This document shows, one piece after another, positions 39,852 through 48,460 of a DNA stretch of 64,000 bases (the first letter of the stretch is position 1; every line of letters begins with the position of its first letter). The DNA is from Candidatus Saccharimonadota bacterium. GTDB taxonomy: Bacteria > Patescibacteriota > Saccharimonadia > Saccharimonadales > Saccharimonadaceae. The position numbers and the translations under genes were made by a program. The notes under the pieces are model-generated. The model made no database searches, was not told the origin of the DNA, and saw nothing but the letters and a program-made list of their open reading frames with translations. The stretch lies in contig JAFRBR010000025.1 of assembly GCA_017404795.1 (NCBI GenBank), forward strand, positions 1-64,000, given 5' to 3'.

Positions 39852-42611
39852 ATGAAATTTGCGAGTAGTTATGAACCAGGGGAATATGAATCAGATATTT
39901 ATGCGGCTTGGGAGGCGAGTGGGATTTTTAACCCGTCGGTGCCGACTTATCCGATAGATGATAATGGGGATGGAGTGGATGACAGGGAGGGAGAGGAGTT
40001 TGAGGCTTACTCTATCGTGATGCCACCACCCAATGCAAACGGTAATCTGCATATTGGGCATGGGTTGACGGTGGCGTTGGAGGATTCGTTGATTCGGTAT
40101 TACCGCTTGAAGGGGCTTTCTACTTGGTATGTTCCGGGGGCGGACCATGCTGGGTTTGAGACCTGGGTGGTTTATGAACGGGAATTAGAGAAACAGGGGC
40201 ATGCGAGGTTCGAATTTAATCGTGATGAGCTTTATGCTAGGGTGTGGGATTTTGTGGCAGAGCAGAGGGGGAATATGGAGCTCCAATTACGAGCCCTGGG
40301 GGCGTCTTGTGCTTGGGATGATTTGACTTTTACTCTGGATGAAAACGTGGTTGACCGTGTGTATACTACTTTTGAGAAAATGTGGAATGACGGAATGATT
40401 TACAGGGGTGAGAAACTGGTGAATTTTTGCCCGAAACACCGAACGGCGTTTGCGGATATTGAGGTGGAGCATAAGGATGAAAAGGGGACGCTGTGGGAGA
40501 TTGCTTATGATGATATTGTGGTTTCGACCACGCGGCCAGAAACTTTGTTTGGTGATACGGCGATAGCGGTCAACCCAGAAGATAAGAGGTATAAAGACCG
40601 GATTGGAAAGACGGTGCATTTGCCTCTGACGGATCGGGAAATTCCGATTATTGCCGATGAGCATGCTGATCCGGAGTATGGGACGGGGGCGGTAAAGATT
40701 ACGCCGGCGCATGATTTTGATGATTTTGAGGTGGGGGAGCGGCATAATCTTGAGCGGATTCAGGTGATTGCCGAGGACGGGACGATGATTAACGTGCCTG
40801 AGAGATACGATGGGTTGACGACAGAGGAGTGTCGGAAGTTGGTGTTGGCCGATTTGAAAGAACAGGGGCTACTGAAGGGCGAAAAGAAGATTGAACACTC
40901 GGTGGCGCATTGCTATAAGTGTGGCACGGTGTTAGAGCCGATGCTAAAGGAGCAGTGGTTTGTAGATGTCCAGAAGCTGGCCAGAGTAGCGATTGAACAC
41001 TTGGAGGCGGGCGAAATTAAGTTCTATCCCGACAACAAACGGAGAGTGGTGATAGATTATTTGAAAAATTTGAAAGATTGGAATATTTCGCGGCAAATTC
41101 CGTGGGGGATTGCGATTCCGATGTTTCGGAAAATCACCCCTGAGGCGACAGATGAGCCGGATTGGATTTTTGACCGAAGGACTAACCTAGCCGAGATTGA
41201 GAAAGCGGGGGTGAAATACATTAGGGATGAGGACACTTTTGACACTTGGTTTTCGTCTTCGCACTGGCCGATTGTGTGTACGGGGTGGACAGAGGAGAAT
41301 TATAACCCCTATTATCCTTTGAATGTGATGGAAACAGGGGCGGATATTCTGTTTGCGTGGGTGGCACGAATGATTATGATGGGGCTATATGTGACAGGTG
41401 AGGTGCCGTTTCGCGAAGTGTACCTACATGGGCTGGTGCTGGATGCGCACGGGAAGAAGATGAGTAAGTCGAAGGGGAATGTGATTAACCCGATGGACTT
41501 GGTGGCGAGGTTTGGGTCGGATGCGTTTCGGCTAGGGATTCTAAGAGGTAGGTCAGCGGGGATGAACCAGGCGTTTTCGGAAAATTCGGTGATTGCCGGC
41601 CGTAACCTCTGCAATAAGCTCTGGAATATAGCCAGGCTCGTGCAGAGTATTGTGGATGAAGCATCCGAGCACCTTTTTTCGGAGCCGGCAAGCCCGTCTT
41701 CGACGTCATACACTGGGACGCCGACAGAACCGTCCCTTCGGGACGAACCTGTCGGGTCCGTCAGGAATATACGTCTCAGCCGGTCTAACCGAAAAATGCT
41801 CCGAGAAAAAGGTGCCTCGGATGCTTCAGGCGACTACACTACTAGCAACATGGGCGAGGACTGGATTTGTCGGGAGATTAATGATTGTCTAGAGGCGGTG
41901 GAACGAGATATGGCGGAATATCGGTTTGCGGAAGCGGTGGAGACGCTTTATCAGACAATCTGGGACAAATATGCGGATTGGTTCCTAGAGAGCCAGAAAC
42001 TATTTCAAAATACGGAACTGCTGAAACAGACTTTGGAGACTTTACTAATTGCTTTGCATCCGTTTGCGCCATTCGTAACTGAGGCAATTTGGCAGAATTT
42101 GTCTTGGACAGATGGGTTTATTGCAACGGCTAAATGGCCCGGGAGGCTTCAGTTTGACCCGATAGCGGCCGAACAATTTGAAAACATAAGAACTATCGTA
42201 AATGAGGTTAGAGGCACCTTGCAGGCCCTGCCAGGCACCAATAACAGCAAAAAATACGGCCTATTATACGATAACGACAGCTTGGTGCAGGAAAACGAGC
42301 TTTTGATTAAGAATTTGACTAAGGTGCCAACGATAAATTCTCTGGATGGTGCACCGCGGGGACTGAGATTGGCGCTGGCGAATCACGAGGTATATTTGGA
42401 TGTGCCAGAGAAGGTGGTGGTAGAGTATAAGGGGGCTTTGACCGAGCGGATTTTGGCGGTAGGACGAGAATTAGACGCTTTGAACGCCCGGATGATGAAT
42501 CCTAACTATGTAGAAAAAGCGCCTCGACATTTGGTAAAAGAAACTGAGGAACAAATTGAGGAAAAACAGGCCTTGATTAGCCGGTTGAAAAGGGAGTTGG
42601 AGTTGATTTAA
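39852..42611 (+). CDS. valS: valyl-tRNA synthetase with in-frame repeat
   Basis: 919 residues. HIGH motif in PPPNANGNLHIGHGLT (about residues 56-71), editing domain with STTRPETLFGDTA and DFDDFEVGERH, KMSKS in GKKMSKSKGNVINPMDLV (about 533-550), an anticodon-binding domain and a C-terminal coiled coil (EEQIEEKQALISRLKREL) as in other ValRS. The segment at about residues 603-659, between NKLWNIARLVQSI and EDWICREINDC, is foreign: it contains SSTSYTGTPTEPSLRDEPV and SVRNIR, the same peptide as in TsaD, and is encoded by a palindrome. The start is set by TATAAT-N6-ATG. Confidence 0.94.
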   Translation: MKFASSYEPGEYESDIYAAWEASGIFNPSVPTYPIDDNGDGVDDREGEEFEAYSIVMPPPNANGNLHIGHGLTVALEDSLIRYYRLKGLSTWYVPGADHAGFETWVVYERELEKQGHARFEFNRDELYARVWDFVAEQRGNMELQLRALGASCAWDDLTFTLDENVVDRVYTTFEKMWNDGMIYRGEKLVNFCPKHRTAFADIEVEHKDEKGTLWEIAYDDIVVSTTRPETLFGDTAIAVNPEDKRYKDRIGKTVHLPLTDREIPIIADEHADPEYGTGAVKITPAHDFDDFEVGERHNLERIQVIAEDGTMINVPERYDGLTTEECRKLVLADLKEQGLLKGEKKIEHSVAHCYKCGTVLEPMLKEQWFVDVQKLARVAIEHLEAGEIKFYPDNKRRVVIDYLKNLKDWNISRQIPWGIAIPMFRKITPEATDEPDWIFDRRTNLAEIEKAGVKYIRDEDTFDTWFSSSHWPIVCTGWTEENYNPYYPLNVMETGADILFAWVARMIMMGLYVTGEVPFREVYLHGLVLDAHGKKMSKSKGNVINPMDLVARFGSDAFRLGILRGRSAGMNQAFSENSVIAGRNLCNKLWNIARLVQSIVDEASEHLFSEPASPSSTSYTGTPTEPSLRDEPVGSVRNIRLSRSNRKMLREKGASDASGDYTTSNMGEDWICREINDCLEAVERDMAEYRFAEAVETLYQTIWDKYADWFLESQKLFQNTELLKQTLETLLIALHPFAPFVTEAIWQNLSWTDGFIATAKWPGRLQFDPIAAEQFENIRTIVNEVRGTLQALPGTNNSKKYGLLYDNDSLVQENELLIKNLTKVPTINSLDGAPRGLRLALANHEVYLDVPEKVVVEYKGALTERILAVGRELDALNARMMNPNYVEKAPRHLVKETEEQIEEKQALISRLKRELELI
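41658..41827. repeat. in-frame palindromic element (family A) in valS
   Basis: 170 bp. Same half-sites as in tsaD (TCATACACTGG, GTCAGGAATATACGT). The inner stem has changed compensatorily (CCGACAG/CTGTCGG here, CGGGCAG/CTGTCCG in tsaD). The outer arms are unique: GAAGCATCCGAG-CACCTTTTT at 41658 pairs with AAAAAGGTGCCTCGGATGC to 41825. Confidence 0.9.
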
Positions 42612-42621
42612 GGGGGCTCGA

Positions 42622-42996
42622 TCAGAGTTGGAGTTGTTTTTGGATTTGTTGGAAATCGTCCTCGGTCATTTTGATTTCGCGGCCGTGATGCCAGGTGCCA
42701 TCAAATGGAAGAAGATGGACGTGAGCGTGGGGAACGTCGGTGCCAATGACTTTCCAAAGAGTACGTTGGCCGAGTTGCTTTTCCATGTGTTGACTGAGCT
42801 TCTTGACGGTGGCCATGAGGGCCTGGTAATCGGCGTCGGGGAGGTCGTAGATTTTGTCGACTTCTAGCTTTGGGACTACGAGGGTGTGACCCTTAGTCTC
42901 GGGGTGGATGTCGAGAAAGGCGAAGGTCTTGTCGTCTTCGTAGATTTTGTAACAGGGGATTTCGCCTTGAATGATTTGAGTGAAAATGCTACTCAT
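42622..42996 (-). CDS. HIT-family nucleotide hydrolase/transferase
   Basis: 124 residues from the internal ATG at 42996 (MSSIFTQIIQGEIPCYKIYED), the standard HIT start. The histidine triad is HAHVHLLP near residue 98, preceded by HTLVVPK. Family members hydrolyse dinucleoside or adenosine-5'-phosphoramidate substrates. The longer upstream frame runs through the PAP2 gene and is not used. It converges on valS and overlaps the upstream PAP2 gene by eight bases. Confidence 0.9.
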   Translation of the reverse strand: MSSIFTQIIQGEIPCYKIYEDDKTFAFLDIHPETKGHTLVVPKLEVDKIYDLPDADYQALMATVKKLSQHMEKQLGQRTLWKVIGTDVPHAHVHLLPFDGTWHHGREIKMTEDDFQQIQKQLQL

Positions 42997-43513
42997 TGTG
43001 GGCCTTTTTGGAGGATTTCTTGCGGCGAGAACGTTGAAAGCTGAATTTGTGATGCAGGGCGAAGTAGTAGATTTCGGTGAAAATAAAGGCAAAGACGAGG
43101 CCGCCAAGGACATCGATGAGCCAATGCATGTCAGAGAGGAGACGCCCGGAACAGACAAGACAGATGAGAATAAGGATGAGGATTTCGATGACGATGCGGG
43201 CGGTCTGGGATTTGACATACTTGGGGAGGTTCATCAGGGTGAGGAAGAAAATGGTGGTCACAACCATGACATGAGTAGAGGGGAAAGAAGGGTCGCCGGA
43301 GCCGTCGGGGCGGGTGTTGAGGATGATTAGTTTGTCAAAAATGAAATAAGTGATCGCCATTAGACCTAGAGGAAGTGGCATCCAGAGAAGGCGCTTGTCG
43401 ACCTTTTCGATGGATTTGCGTTGAATCCACTGGTAAATACCGAGGGCTACGAAAACACCCAAAGTGATAAAAGCTGATATTAAAATTACATCTGATATGA
43501 TATCCCATTCCAT
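42989..43513 (-). CDS. PAP2-type membrane phosphatase
   Basis: 174 residues with four or five membrane helices and the three PAP2 motifs: KLIILNTRP, PSFPSTHVM, and SGRLLSDMHWLIDVLGG (histidine and aspartate of the last motif). The C-terminus is basic (RSRRKKSSKK). Members dephosphorylate lipid phosphates such as undecaprenyl-PP or PG-phosphate. A TTATGCTATAAT promoter lies nine bases before the ATG at 43513. Confidence 0.85.
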   Translation of the reverse strand: MEWDIISDVILISAFITLGVFVALGIYQWIQRKSIEKVDKRLLWMPLPLGLMAITYFIFDKLIILNTRPDGSGDPSFPSTHVMVVTTIFFLTLMNLPKYVKSQTARIVIEILILILICLVCSGRLLSDMHWLIDVLGGLVFAFIFTEIYYFALHHKFSFQRSRRKKSSKKAHNE

Positions 43514-43559
43514 AATGATTTGATTATAGCATAAGTGGTTTAAGAAAATCAAGAATTAA

Positions 43560-43584
43560 AAAATAAGACTCTTGGTCTTATTTT
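43560..43584. terminator. terminator of tRNA-Arg
   Basis: AAAATAAGAC/GTCTTATTTT hairpin just 3' of the minus-strand tRNA. Confidence 0.75.
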
Positions 43585-43593
43585 GATTTAATC

Positions 43594-43670
43594 TGGTATG
43601 CCCGGTAGGATTTGAACCTGCGACCTTTTGCTCCGCAAGCAAACGCTCTATCCAGCTGAGCTACGGGCAC
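43594..43670 (-). tRNA. tRNA-Arg (anticodon GCG)
   Basis: 77 nt, acceptor GTGCCCG/CGGGCAT, discriminator A, encoded CCA. Anticodon stem TTTGC/GCAAA with loop TTGCGGA gives GCG, a less common choice than ACG for CGN codons. Confidence 0.9.
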
Positions 43671-43879
43671 ACACATCTAATTGTTGGAATCGCCGGTGAG
43701 CCTTTAGGGCTGTTCGGCGCAAATGTGGATGTTTTGATTATAATCGCGACATCCACCTAGAAATGTAATGAGCATCACCCGATAAGGGATGACTTTTTTA
43801 TTATAACATATTTTGGAGTTTTGTGGGAAAATTGTGGTGAGTTAGTTAGTTGGCGGTGATTTATGATATAATTAGAGAT
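43671..43879. other. structured spacer between divergent tRNAs
   Basis: No ORF. Two nested hairpins: CGCCG..AGCC-TTTAG-GGCT..CGGCG (43691-43719) and GTGGATGT...ACATCCAC (43725-43756). A TATGTTATAAT promoter (minus strand, near 43800) reads across them toward tRNA-Arg, so they may be its 5' leader or a small RNA. GATATAAT at about 43865 serves tRNA-Ser. Confidence 0.5.
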
Positions 43880-43969
43880 GGAAACGTGGCCGAGTGGTTG
43901 AAGGCGCACGACTCGAAATCGTGTGGGCGTGCAAACGTCTCGGGAGTTCGAATCTCCCCGTTTCCGCCA
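43880..43969 (+). tRNA. tRNA-Ser (anticodon CGA)
   Basis: 90 nt with a long variable arm; acceptor GGAAACG/CGTTTCC, discriminator G, encoded CCA; loop CTCGAAA gives CGA for TCG codons. Confidence 0.92.
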
Positions 43970-43979
43970 CTTGAGTTTG

Positions 43980-44984
43980 ATGACTGAAGAGAATATAGAG
44001 AAAAGAATTGAGATTTATAAGGGGGTGAGTGGAGAAGTGGTTTTTGATGTGGATACGGAGGGGGAAACAATCTGGGCGACGCAGGCGCAGATGGCACAAG
44101 TATTTGGGGTGAATCAGCCGGCGATTGCGAGGCATTTGAAAAACATCTTTGAAAGTGGGGAACTTGATAAAAATTCAGTTTATTCCAAAATGGAATATAC
44201 TGCCACAGATGGGAAGAATTACAGGGTAAATGTGTATAATTTGGATGCGATTATTTCGGTGGGGTACCGAGTAAACTCGAAGAAGGCGACGAATTTTAGG
44301 ATTTGGGCAACAAGCGTATTAAAGCGGTTTGTGACAGATGGAGTAGCGGTAAATGAACGGCGGTTAGAAGATTTAAGGGCCAAGGAGGACGCGAAGCGAC
44401 TACGAGAAGTAGAAAAGATGATGGGGCTAGTGCGGCGGCTGACGACCACCAAGCTACTAGATGCTGGGGAAGCAAACGGAGTATTAGAGGTGATTTCGCG
44501 CTATGCGGGAAGTTTTAAGACCCTGCAAGAATACGACGAGGGACATATTGATTTGAAGTTTTTGAATAAAAAACGCTCACAAAAAGAATTGACTACAGAG
44601 ATGTGTGAACGAGCGGTGGAGCAACTAAAGAAAAAGGTGAAGGGCGGAGATTTGTTTGGTAAGATGCGGGGGAGGATATTTGGGGGGAGTCTCGCGACGA
44701 TTTTTCAGAGTTTTGACGGGAAGGAGTTATATCCGAGCGTATCGGAAAAGGCGGTGAATTTGCTGTATTTTGTGATTAAAGACCATCCGTTTTACGATGG
44801 GAACAAGCGGATTGGGGCGTTGCTGTTTATTTTGTTTTTGACGATGAATGACTATCACTTGACGGCAAATGGGGAGACTAAAATCAGCGACCGAGCACTG
44901 ACGGCAATTGCGCTTTTGATTGCCGAGTCGGAGCCGAAGGAGAAGGGGTTGATTGTGAGCCTAGTTTGCAAGTTGCTAGAATAG
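43980..44984 (+). CDS. RhuM-type N-terminal domain fused to a Fic/Doc domain
   Basis: 334 residues. The first half (ETIWATQAQMAQVFGVNQPAIARHLKNIFESGEL) is the RhuM/virulence-protein helix-turn-helix-like domain; the second half carries the Fic-family loop HPFYDGNKRIGALLF, in the Doc-like form with Lys after Asn. Fic/Doc proteins transfer nucleotides or phosphate to target proteins. A start at 43980 avoids the tRNA; it lies 11 bases after tRNA-Ser, so tRNA and gene may share transcription. No antitoxin gene is visible beside it. Foreign origin is plausible given the tRNA-adjacent position. Confidence 0.85.
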   Translation: MTEENIEKRIEIYKGVSGEVVFDVDTEGETIWATQAQMAQVFGVNQPAIARHLKNIFESGELDKNSVYSKMEYTATDGKNYRVNVYNLDAIISVGYRVNSKKATNFRIWATSVLKRFVTDGVAVNERRLEDLRAKEDAKRLREVEKMMGLVRRLTTTKLLDAGEANGVLEVISRYAGSFKTLQEYDEGHIDLKFLNKKRSQKELTTEMCERAVEQLKKKVKGGDLFGKMRGRIFGGSLATIFQSFDGKELYPSVSEKAVNLLYFVIKDHPFYDGNKRIGALLFILFLTMNDYHLTANGETKISDRALTAIALLIAESEPKEKGLIVSLVCKLLE

Positions 44985-44995
44985 AACAGATATGA

Positions 44996-45001
44996 TATAA
45001 T
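44996..45001 (+). promoter_or_regulatory. -10 box of the short Mur-like gene
   Basis: TATGATATAAT, six bases before the ATG at 45008. Confidence 0.7.
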
Positions 45002-45007
45002 GCAGTT

Positions 45008-45763
45008 ATGATGGCGAAACGGGAAGAATCTAACCAAGGCAAAAAGAAAAACGGTGGTTTTAAAAAGGGTTCGCAAAAATTAAAAGCTAAAATGCTGAAA
45101 TCTTATTATGGCAATCCAATGAAGGATATGAAGTTGATTGCGATTACGGGGACGACTGGCAAAGTAGTGGTGGCGCATTATATTCATGAGATTTTGAAGG
45201 CTTCGGGGGAGCAGGTGGCGGTGCTAGCTAGTGATCAGCCATTCAAAATGGGGATGCTGCATAAGTTTCTTTCTGATGCTTGGAAGGCGGGGGCAAATTA
45301 CGTAGTGGTGACGGTGCCGGCGGAGGCTTTGCGGGATAATGTGTTTTACGGAATACCGGTGACGGTGGCGGCAATGACTAATTTTGTGACGGCAGGGCTT
45401 AAAGATATGGAGCCAGAGGAATATTTAGAAAACGAGAAGACCTTGTTTGATATGAAGCCAGCAATTGTGGTACTTAATCACGATGATTTGAATTATGATA
45501 CTTTTGCGGAGTTCAAGGGAGAGCTAGAGACGGTGACCTTTGGGCAGAGTAGTATGGATGTGAAGATTTTGAATTCTAAACTTTATAATAAGGGTGTGGA
45601 GGCGACTTTGTCGATCAGCTCTGAGATTGTGACGGTGGCGACATTTATGACTGGGGAAACAGCGGTGTCTTATATGGCTTGTGCGGCGGCAATTGCTAAG
45701 GGGTTGGAACTCAAAATTGAACAAATTATTGAAGGGATTGCCGAATACGACCCAGAAAGTTAA
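45008..45763 (+). CDS. truncated Mur-ligase-like protein
   Basis: 251 residues with a Lys/Gly-rich start, then IAITGTTGKVVVAHYIHEIL, the Mur P-loop in which the usual GKT(T) is GKVVV, and the MTNFVTAGLKDMEPEEYLENEKTLFD segment like the NLTxEHLDxH region of MurE but without its histidines. It ends before the C-terminal ligase domain. The loss of Thr after the P-loop Lys and of the metal-binding His suggests no ligase activity. It may be a regulator, a scaffold, or a decayed paralogue of the murE-like gene at 47.2 kb, though its frame, promoter and terminator are intact. Confidence 0.7.
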   Translation: MMAKREESNQGKKKNGGFKKGSQKLKAKMLKSYYGNPMKDMKLIAITGTTGKVVVAHYIHEILKASGEQVAVLASDQPFKMGMLHKFLSDAWKAGANYVVVTVPAEALRDNVFYGIPVTVAAMTNFVTAGLKDMEPEEYLENEKTLFDMKPAIVVLNHDDLNYDTFAEFKGELETVTFGQSSMDVKILNSKLYNKGVEATLSISSEIVTVATFMTGETAVSYMACAAAIAKGLELKIEQIIEGIAEYDPES

Positions 45764-45772
45764 TTAGAAACT

Positions 45773-45806
45773 AAAAACCAGAGTCTTTGTGGCGACTCTG
45801 GTTTTT
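45773..45806. terminator. bidirectional terminator
   Basis: AAAAACCAGAGTC/GACTCTGGTTTTT, between convergent genes. Confidence 0.85.
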
Positions 45807-45815
45807 GTCTACTGG

Positions 45816-47168
45816 TTATAATTCGTAGAGACTACTGGAGATCTTTTCGATGCCTTGGTAGACTTCTTCGACTACATCCATCACTGGGCGAGAATCTGCA
45901 GGAGCATTAACGACGATATTATTGGGGTAGCTGAATTTGAGGTCGGTGGCGAGAGAGTAATAATCGTTTTGCTCGGACATCTTGAGCTCGGTGAGATGAT
46001 GGTCAAAGATACCGTCAAATTTGGCGGAAATCTGGGGAAGATACTCTAGGGCGGAGTTGATTTCGTCGATGGTGACGTTATTAGCGGTTGAAACGTCGGT
46101 GTTGAGGCAGGTGGCAAGATCACTGGCTAATTTAGTGCTGGGCATAGCGTTCAGGAAGCCAGCAAGATTATTGGCGTCGAGGCTGATGTTATAGAAAGAG
46201 TCGGTGCCAGAAGTCATAGTGATGAAGGAGTTTTGACTGTAGACATTGTTGAGCTCGTCGGAATAACTAGGTATTTGATTAAGGGTGCTAATGGTGCATT
46301 TGTAGGCTTCGGAAATAGTGTCGCGGGTGCTGTCTGGGACGGTGCTAAGCATGTCGCTGCTCAAGATGTCATCGATAGAGATTTCGATCCATTGGTCGTC
46401 GATAGAGGTGATGATTTCGCCAATTTGGTCGAGAATTTCGTCAACGGCCTTACTGGCGGCTGCTTCGGTAGCAGGGTCGACTTCAACAACAGTGGTGGAT
46501 TCTTCGACACAGTCAGTATATTCCTCTTCGTCATCGGTAGCGACACAATCGGTGACGATAGTAGTCGATGAGCCATAGAGAATTTGGTTCATGAGAGTGG
46601 TTTTGATGTTGTCACGGAAGGCATTGTCATAAAAGTCTTGAAGACCGTTAGCCTCGATATAAAGAACGCCGTCGTTCAACAAAACTTCGCCTAGTTCGAT
46701 GGCAGGGGCGCTGGCGCCGTTGGTGAAGTTAATATTAAGGGTGGCGGTAGTAGTGTTGCTGAGGCCAGAGGCTCGATCGTCAAAATTAAGAGAGAAAGAT
46801 TCGAGACCGAACTCTTCGCTGTCTTGAAGAGCAAAATTGACGGAGCCGTCTATTTCGACTTGGTCAGCGGTGATGAAATTATTAACCGCGCTGGCAATGA
46901 TATTGGCCGGCTGATTGTTGATGATATAGGCCGCTGCAAAAGCACCTCCACCGATAAGGAGGACGGCGAGTACGCAGATTAAAGTAATAATGAGGCTCTT
47001 TTTGTGTTTCTTCTTAGTAGGTTCGATGACGACATCGCCAGTGGCCGGCAAACCAGTTGGTGGGGTAGGGGCCGGTTGGTTTGGGTTTGGGTTTGGGTTT
47101 GGATTTGAGTTTGAATTGGTAGGGGCCTGGGGGCTGGCGCCACCAGGTGGTGTTGGTTGATTGTCCAT
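45816..47168 (-). CDS. membrane-anchored protein with Pro/Asn-rich start
   Basis: 450 residues: a cytoplasmic low-complexity stretch (SNSNPNPNPNPNQPAP, from a TTTGGG microsatellite at about 47079-47107), a basic KKKHKKS block, one membrane helix (about residues 58-82) and a large acidic external domain (VDGSVNFALQDSEEFG, four cysteines). The arrangement is common in Saccharibacteria surface proteins, but I know no function. The hexanucleotide repeat could vary in length. Confidence 0.72.
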   Translation of the reverse strand: MDNQPTPPGGASPQAPTNSNSNPNPNPNPNQPAPTPPTGLPATGDVVIEPTKKKHKKSLIITLICVLAVLLIGGGAFAAAYIINNQPANIIASAVNNFITADQVEIDGSVNFALQDSEEFGLESFSLNFDDRASGLSNTTTATLNINFTNGASAPAIELGEVLLNDGVLYIEANGLQDFYDNAFRDNIKTTLMNQILYGSSTTIVTDCVATDDEEEYTDCVEESTTVVEVDPATEAAASKAVDEILDQIGEIITSIDDQWIEISIDDILSSDMLSTVPDSTRDTISEAYKCTISTLNQIPSYSDELNNVYSQNSFITMTSGTDSFYNISLDANNLAGFLNAMPSTKLASDLATCLNTDVSTANNVTIDEINSALEYLPQISAKFDGIFDHHLTELKMSEQNDYYSLATDLKFSYPNNIVVNAPADSRPVMDVVEEVYQGIEKISSSLYEL

Positions 47169-47210
47169 AAAATACTCCCGCTTATGTTTAATTGTTTTTA
47201 TTATAACATA

Positions 47211-48455
47211 CTATTTGTAATTCTGGAGTAATTTTTGGGCGACTTTGATGTCTTCAAATGGATGGGCGCCGTCGGCGCGGAGGATGGATTTTTCGTGACC
47301 TTTGCCGAGGATGAGGACGAGATCACCTTTTTTTGCTTTACTAAAAGCCAGTTGGATGGCTTTTTTACGATCTAGTTCCTTGAAGAGGTCTTTACCCATG
47401 ATTTTGCCGTGTTTTTCGGCGCCTTTAATGAAGCCGGCGGCGATTTTTTCGGGGTCTTCGTCGCGGGAATCGTCCTCAGTAATAATGACAATATCGGAAT
47501 GTTGAGCGAGAATGGCGCCGCGGATGGGCCTAGTGGAAGGGTCGCGCCGGCCGGCACCGCCGTGGACGGAGATGATTTTGCCCTGATGGGATTTAACGGA
47601 ATCGAAGACTTTTTCGAGAGCATCAGGGGCGTGAGCGTAGTCGACAATAACGGTGAAGGGCTGGCCTGCATCGATAATATTCATGCGGCCCTCGACGCTA
47701 GTGAGGGATTTGATACCTTGTTCAATCTGGGTGTTAGTGAGGCCGAGTTTTTTGCCCACCAGGCAAGCGGCGAGGGAATTCAGGACATTAAATTCGCCGG
47801 GGATTTTGGTCTCTATATTTATATCACCAGATGAATATTTTATGCCATTTACGCTTAATTTGATGTTTTTGGCCCGATATTCGCCTTTTTTTATGCCGTA
47901 TGTGATATATTCCCGGGAGAGTTTTTGGTAATACTTGGTGGCAGGGTCATCGGCGTTTAAGATGCTAAACTTGGCGCGCTGAAATAGTTTGCCCTTGGCG
48001 GCGCGGTATTTGGTAAAGGTCTGGTGGTAGTCCAAGTGCTCGTGAGTGAGGTTGGTGAAGACGGCGATTTCGATAGGGATACCGAGGGTGCGGAATTCGG
48101 CGAGAGCGTGGGAGGTGACTTCGAGGACGAGGAATTCGGCGCCTTGGTCGGCGATTTGCCTAATGCGCTGGTTCAAGGTAAAAGCATCAACAGTGGTCAT
48201 ATGGCCGAGTTCGGGCTTGAGTTTATCTATACCGTAGGCTACGGTGGTCATGAGGCCGGTTTTGTGGCCGGCGTGGTTTAACATTTGCCAGATCATGAAA
48301 CAAGTGGTAGTCTTGCCATTAGTGCCGGTAACGCCGATGACACGGAGTTTCTTGCCAGGGAAGCCATATTTAATGCCGGCTATAACGGCTTGAGCATAAT
48401 GATAAGGTAAAACAGCTTGATTATAAAACGGTAATTTTTCTAGTTGTTGCTTCAT
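47211..48455 (-). CDS. murE: Mur ligase (MurE-like, UDP-MurNAc-tripeptide synthetase family)
   Basis: 414 residues: ATP-binding VIGVTGTNGKTTTCFMIWQML, central FTNLTHEHLDYHQTFTKYRAAKG with the carbamylated-Lys position, and a ligase domain with VIVDYAHAPDALEKV, VHGGAGRRDPSTRPIRG and GKGHEKSI. The N-terminal UDP-MurNAc domain is shorter than usual. In place of the DNPR specificity motif, TEDDSRDEDPEKI is seen, so the third amino acid cannot be predicted. It adds residue three to the peptidoglycan precursor. The start at 48455 follows TATAAT-N6-ATG; the promoter is at the edge of the palindrome at 48461. Confidence 0.85.
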   Translation of the reverse strand: MKQQLEKLPFYNQAVLPYHYAQAVIAGIKYGFPGKKLRVIGVTGTNGKTTTCFMIWQMLNHAGHKTGLMTTVAYGIDKLKPELGHMTTVDAFTLNQRIRQIADQGAEFLVLEVTSHALAEFRTLGIPIEIAVFTNLTHEHLDYHQTFTKYRAAKGKLFQRAKFSILNADDPATKYYQKLSREYITYGIKKGEYRAKNIKLSVNGIKYSSGDINIETKIPGEFNVLNSLAACLVGKKLGLTNTQIEQGIKSLTSVEGRMNIIDAGQPFTVIVDYAHAPDALEKVFDSVKSHQGKIISVHGGAGRRDPSTRPIRGAILAQHSDIVIITEDDSRDEDPEKIAAGFIKGAEKHGKIMGKDLFKELDRKKAIQLAFSKAKKGDLVLILGKGHEKSILRADGAHPFEDIKVAQKLLQNYK

Positions 48456-48460
48456 ATAGT

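Noticed and set aside
42997-43218. Extended N-terminus for the HIT protein
   Set aside because: It lies fully within the PAP2 gene in another frame; the HIT family start matches the internal ATG at 42996.
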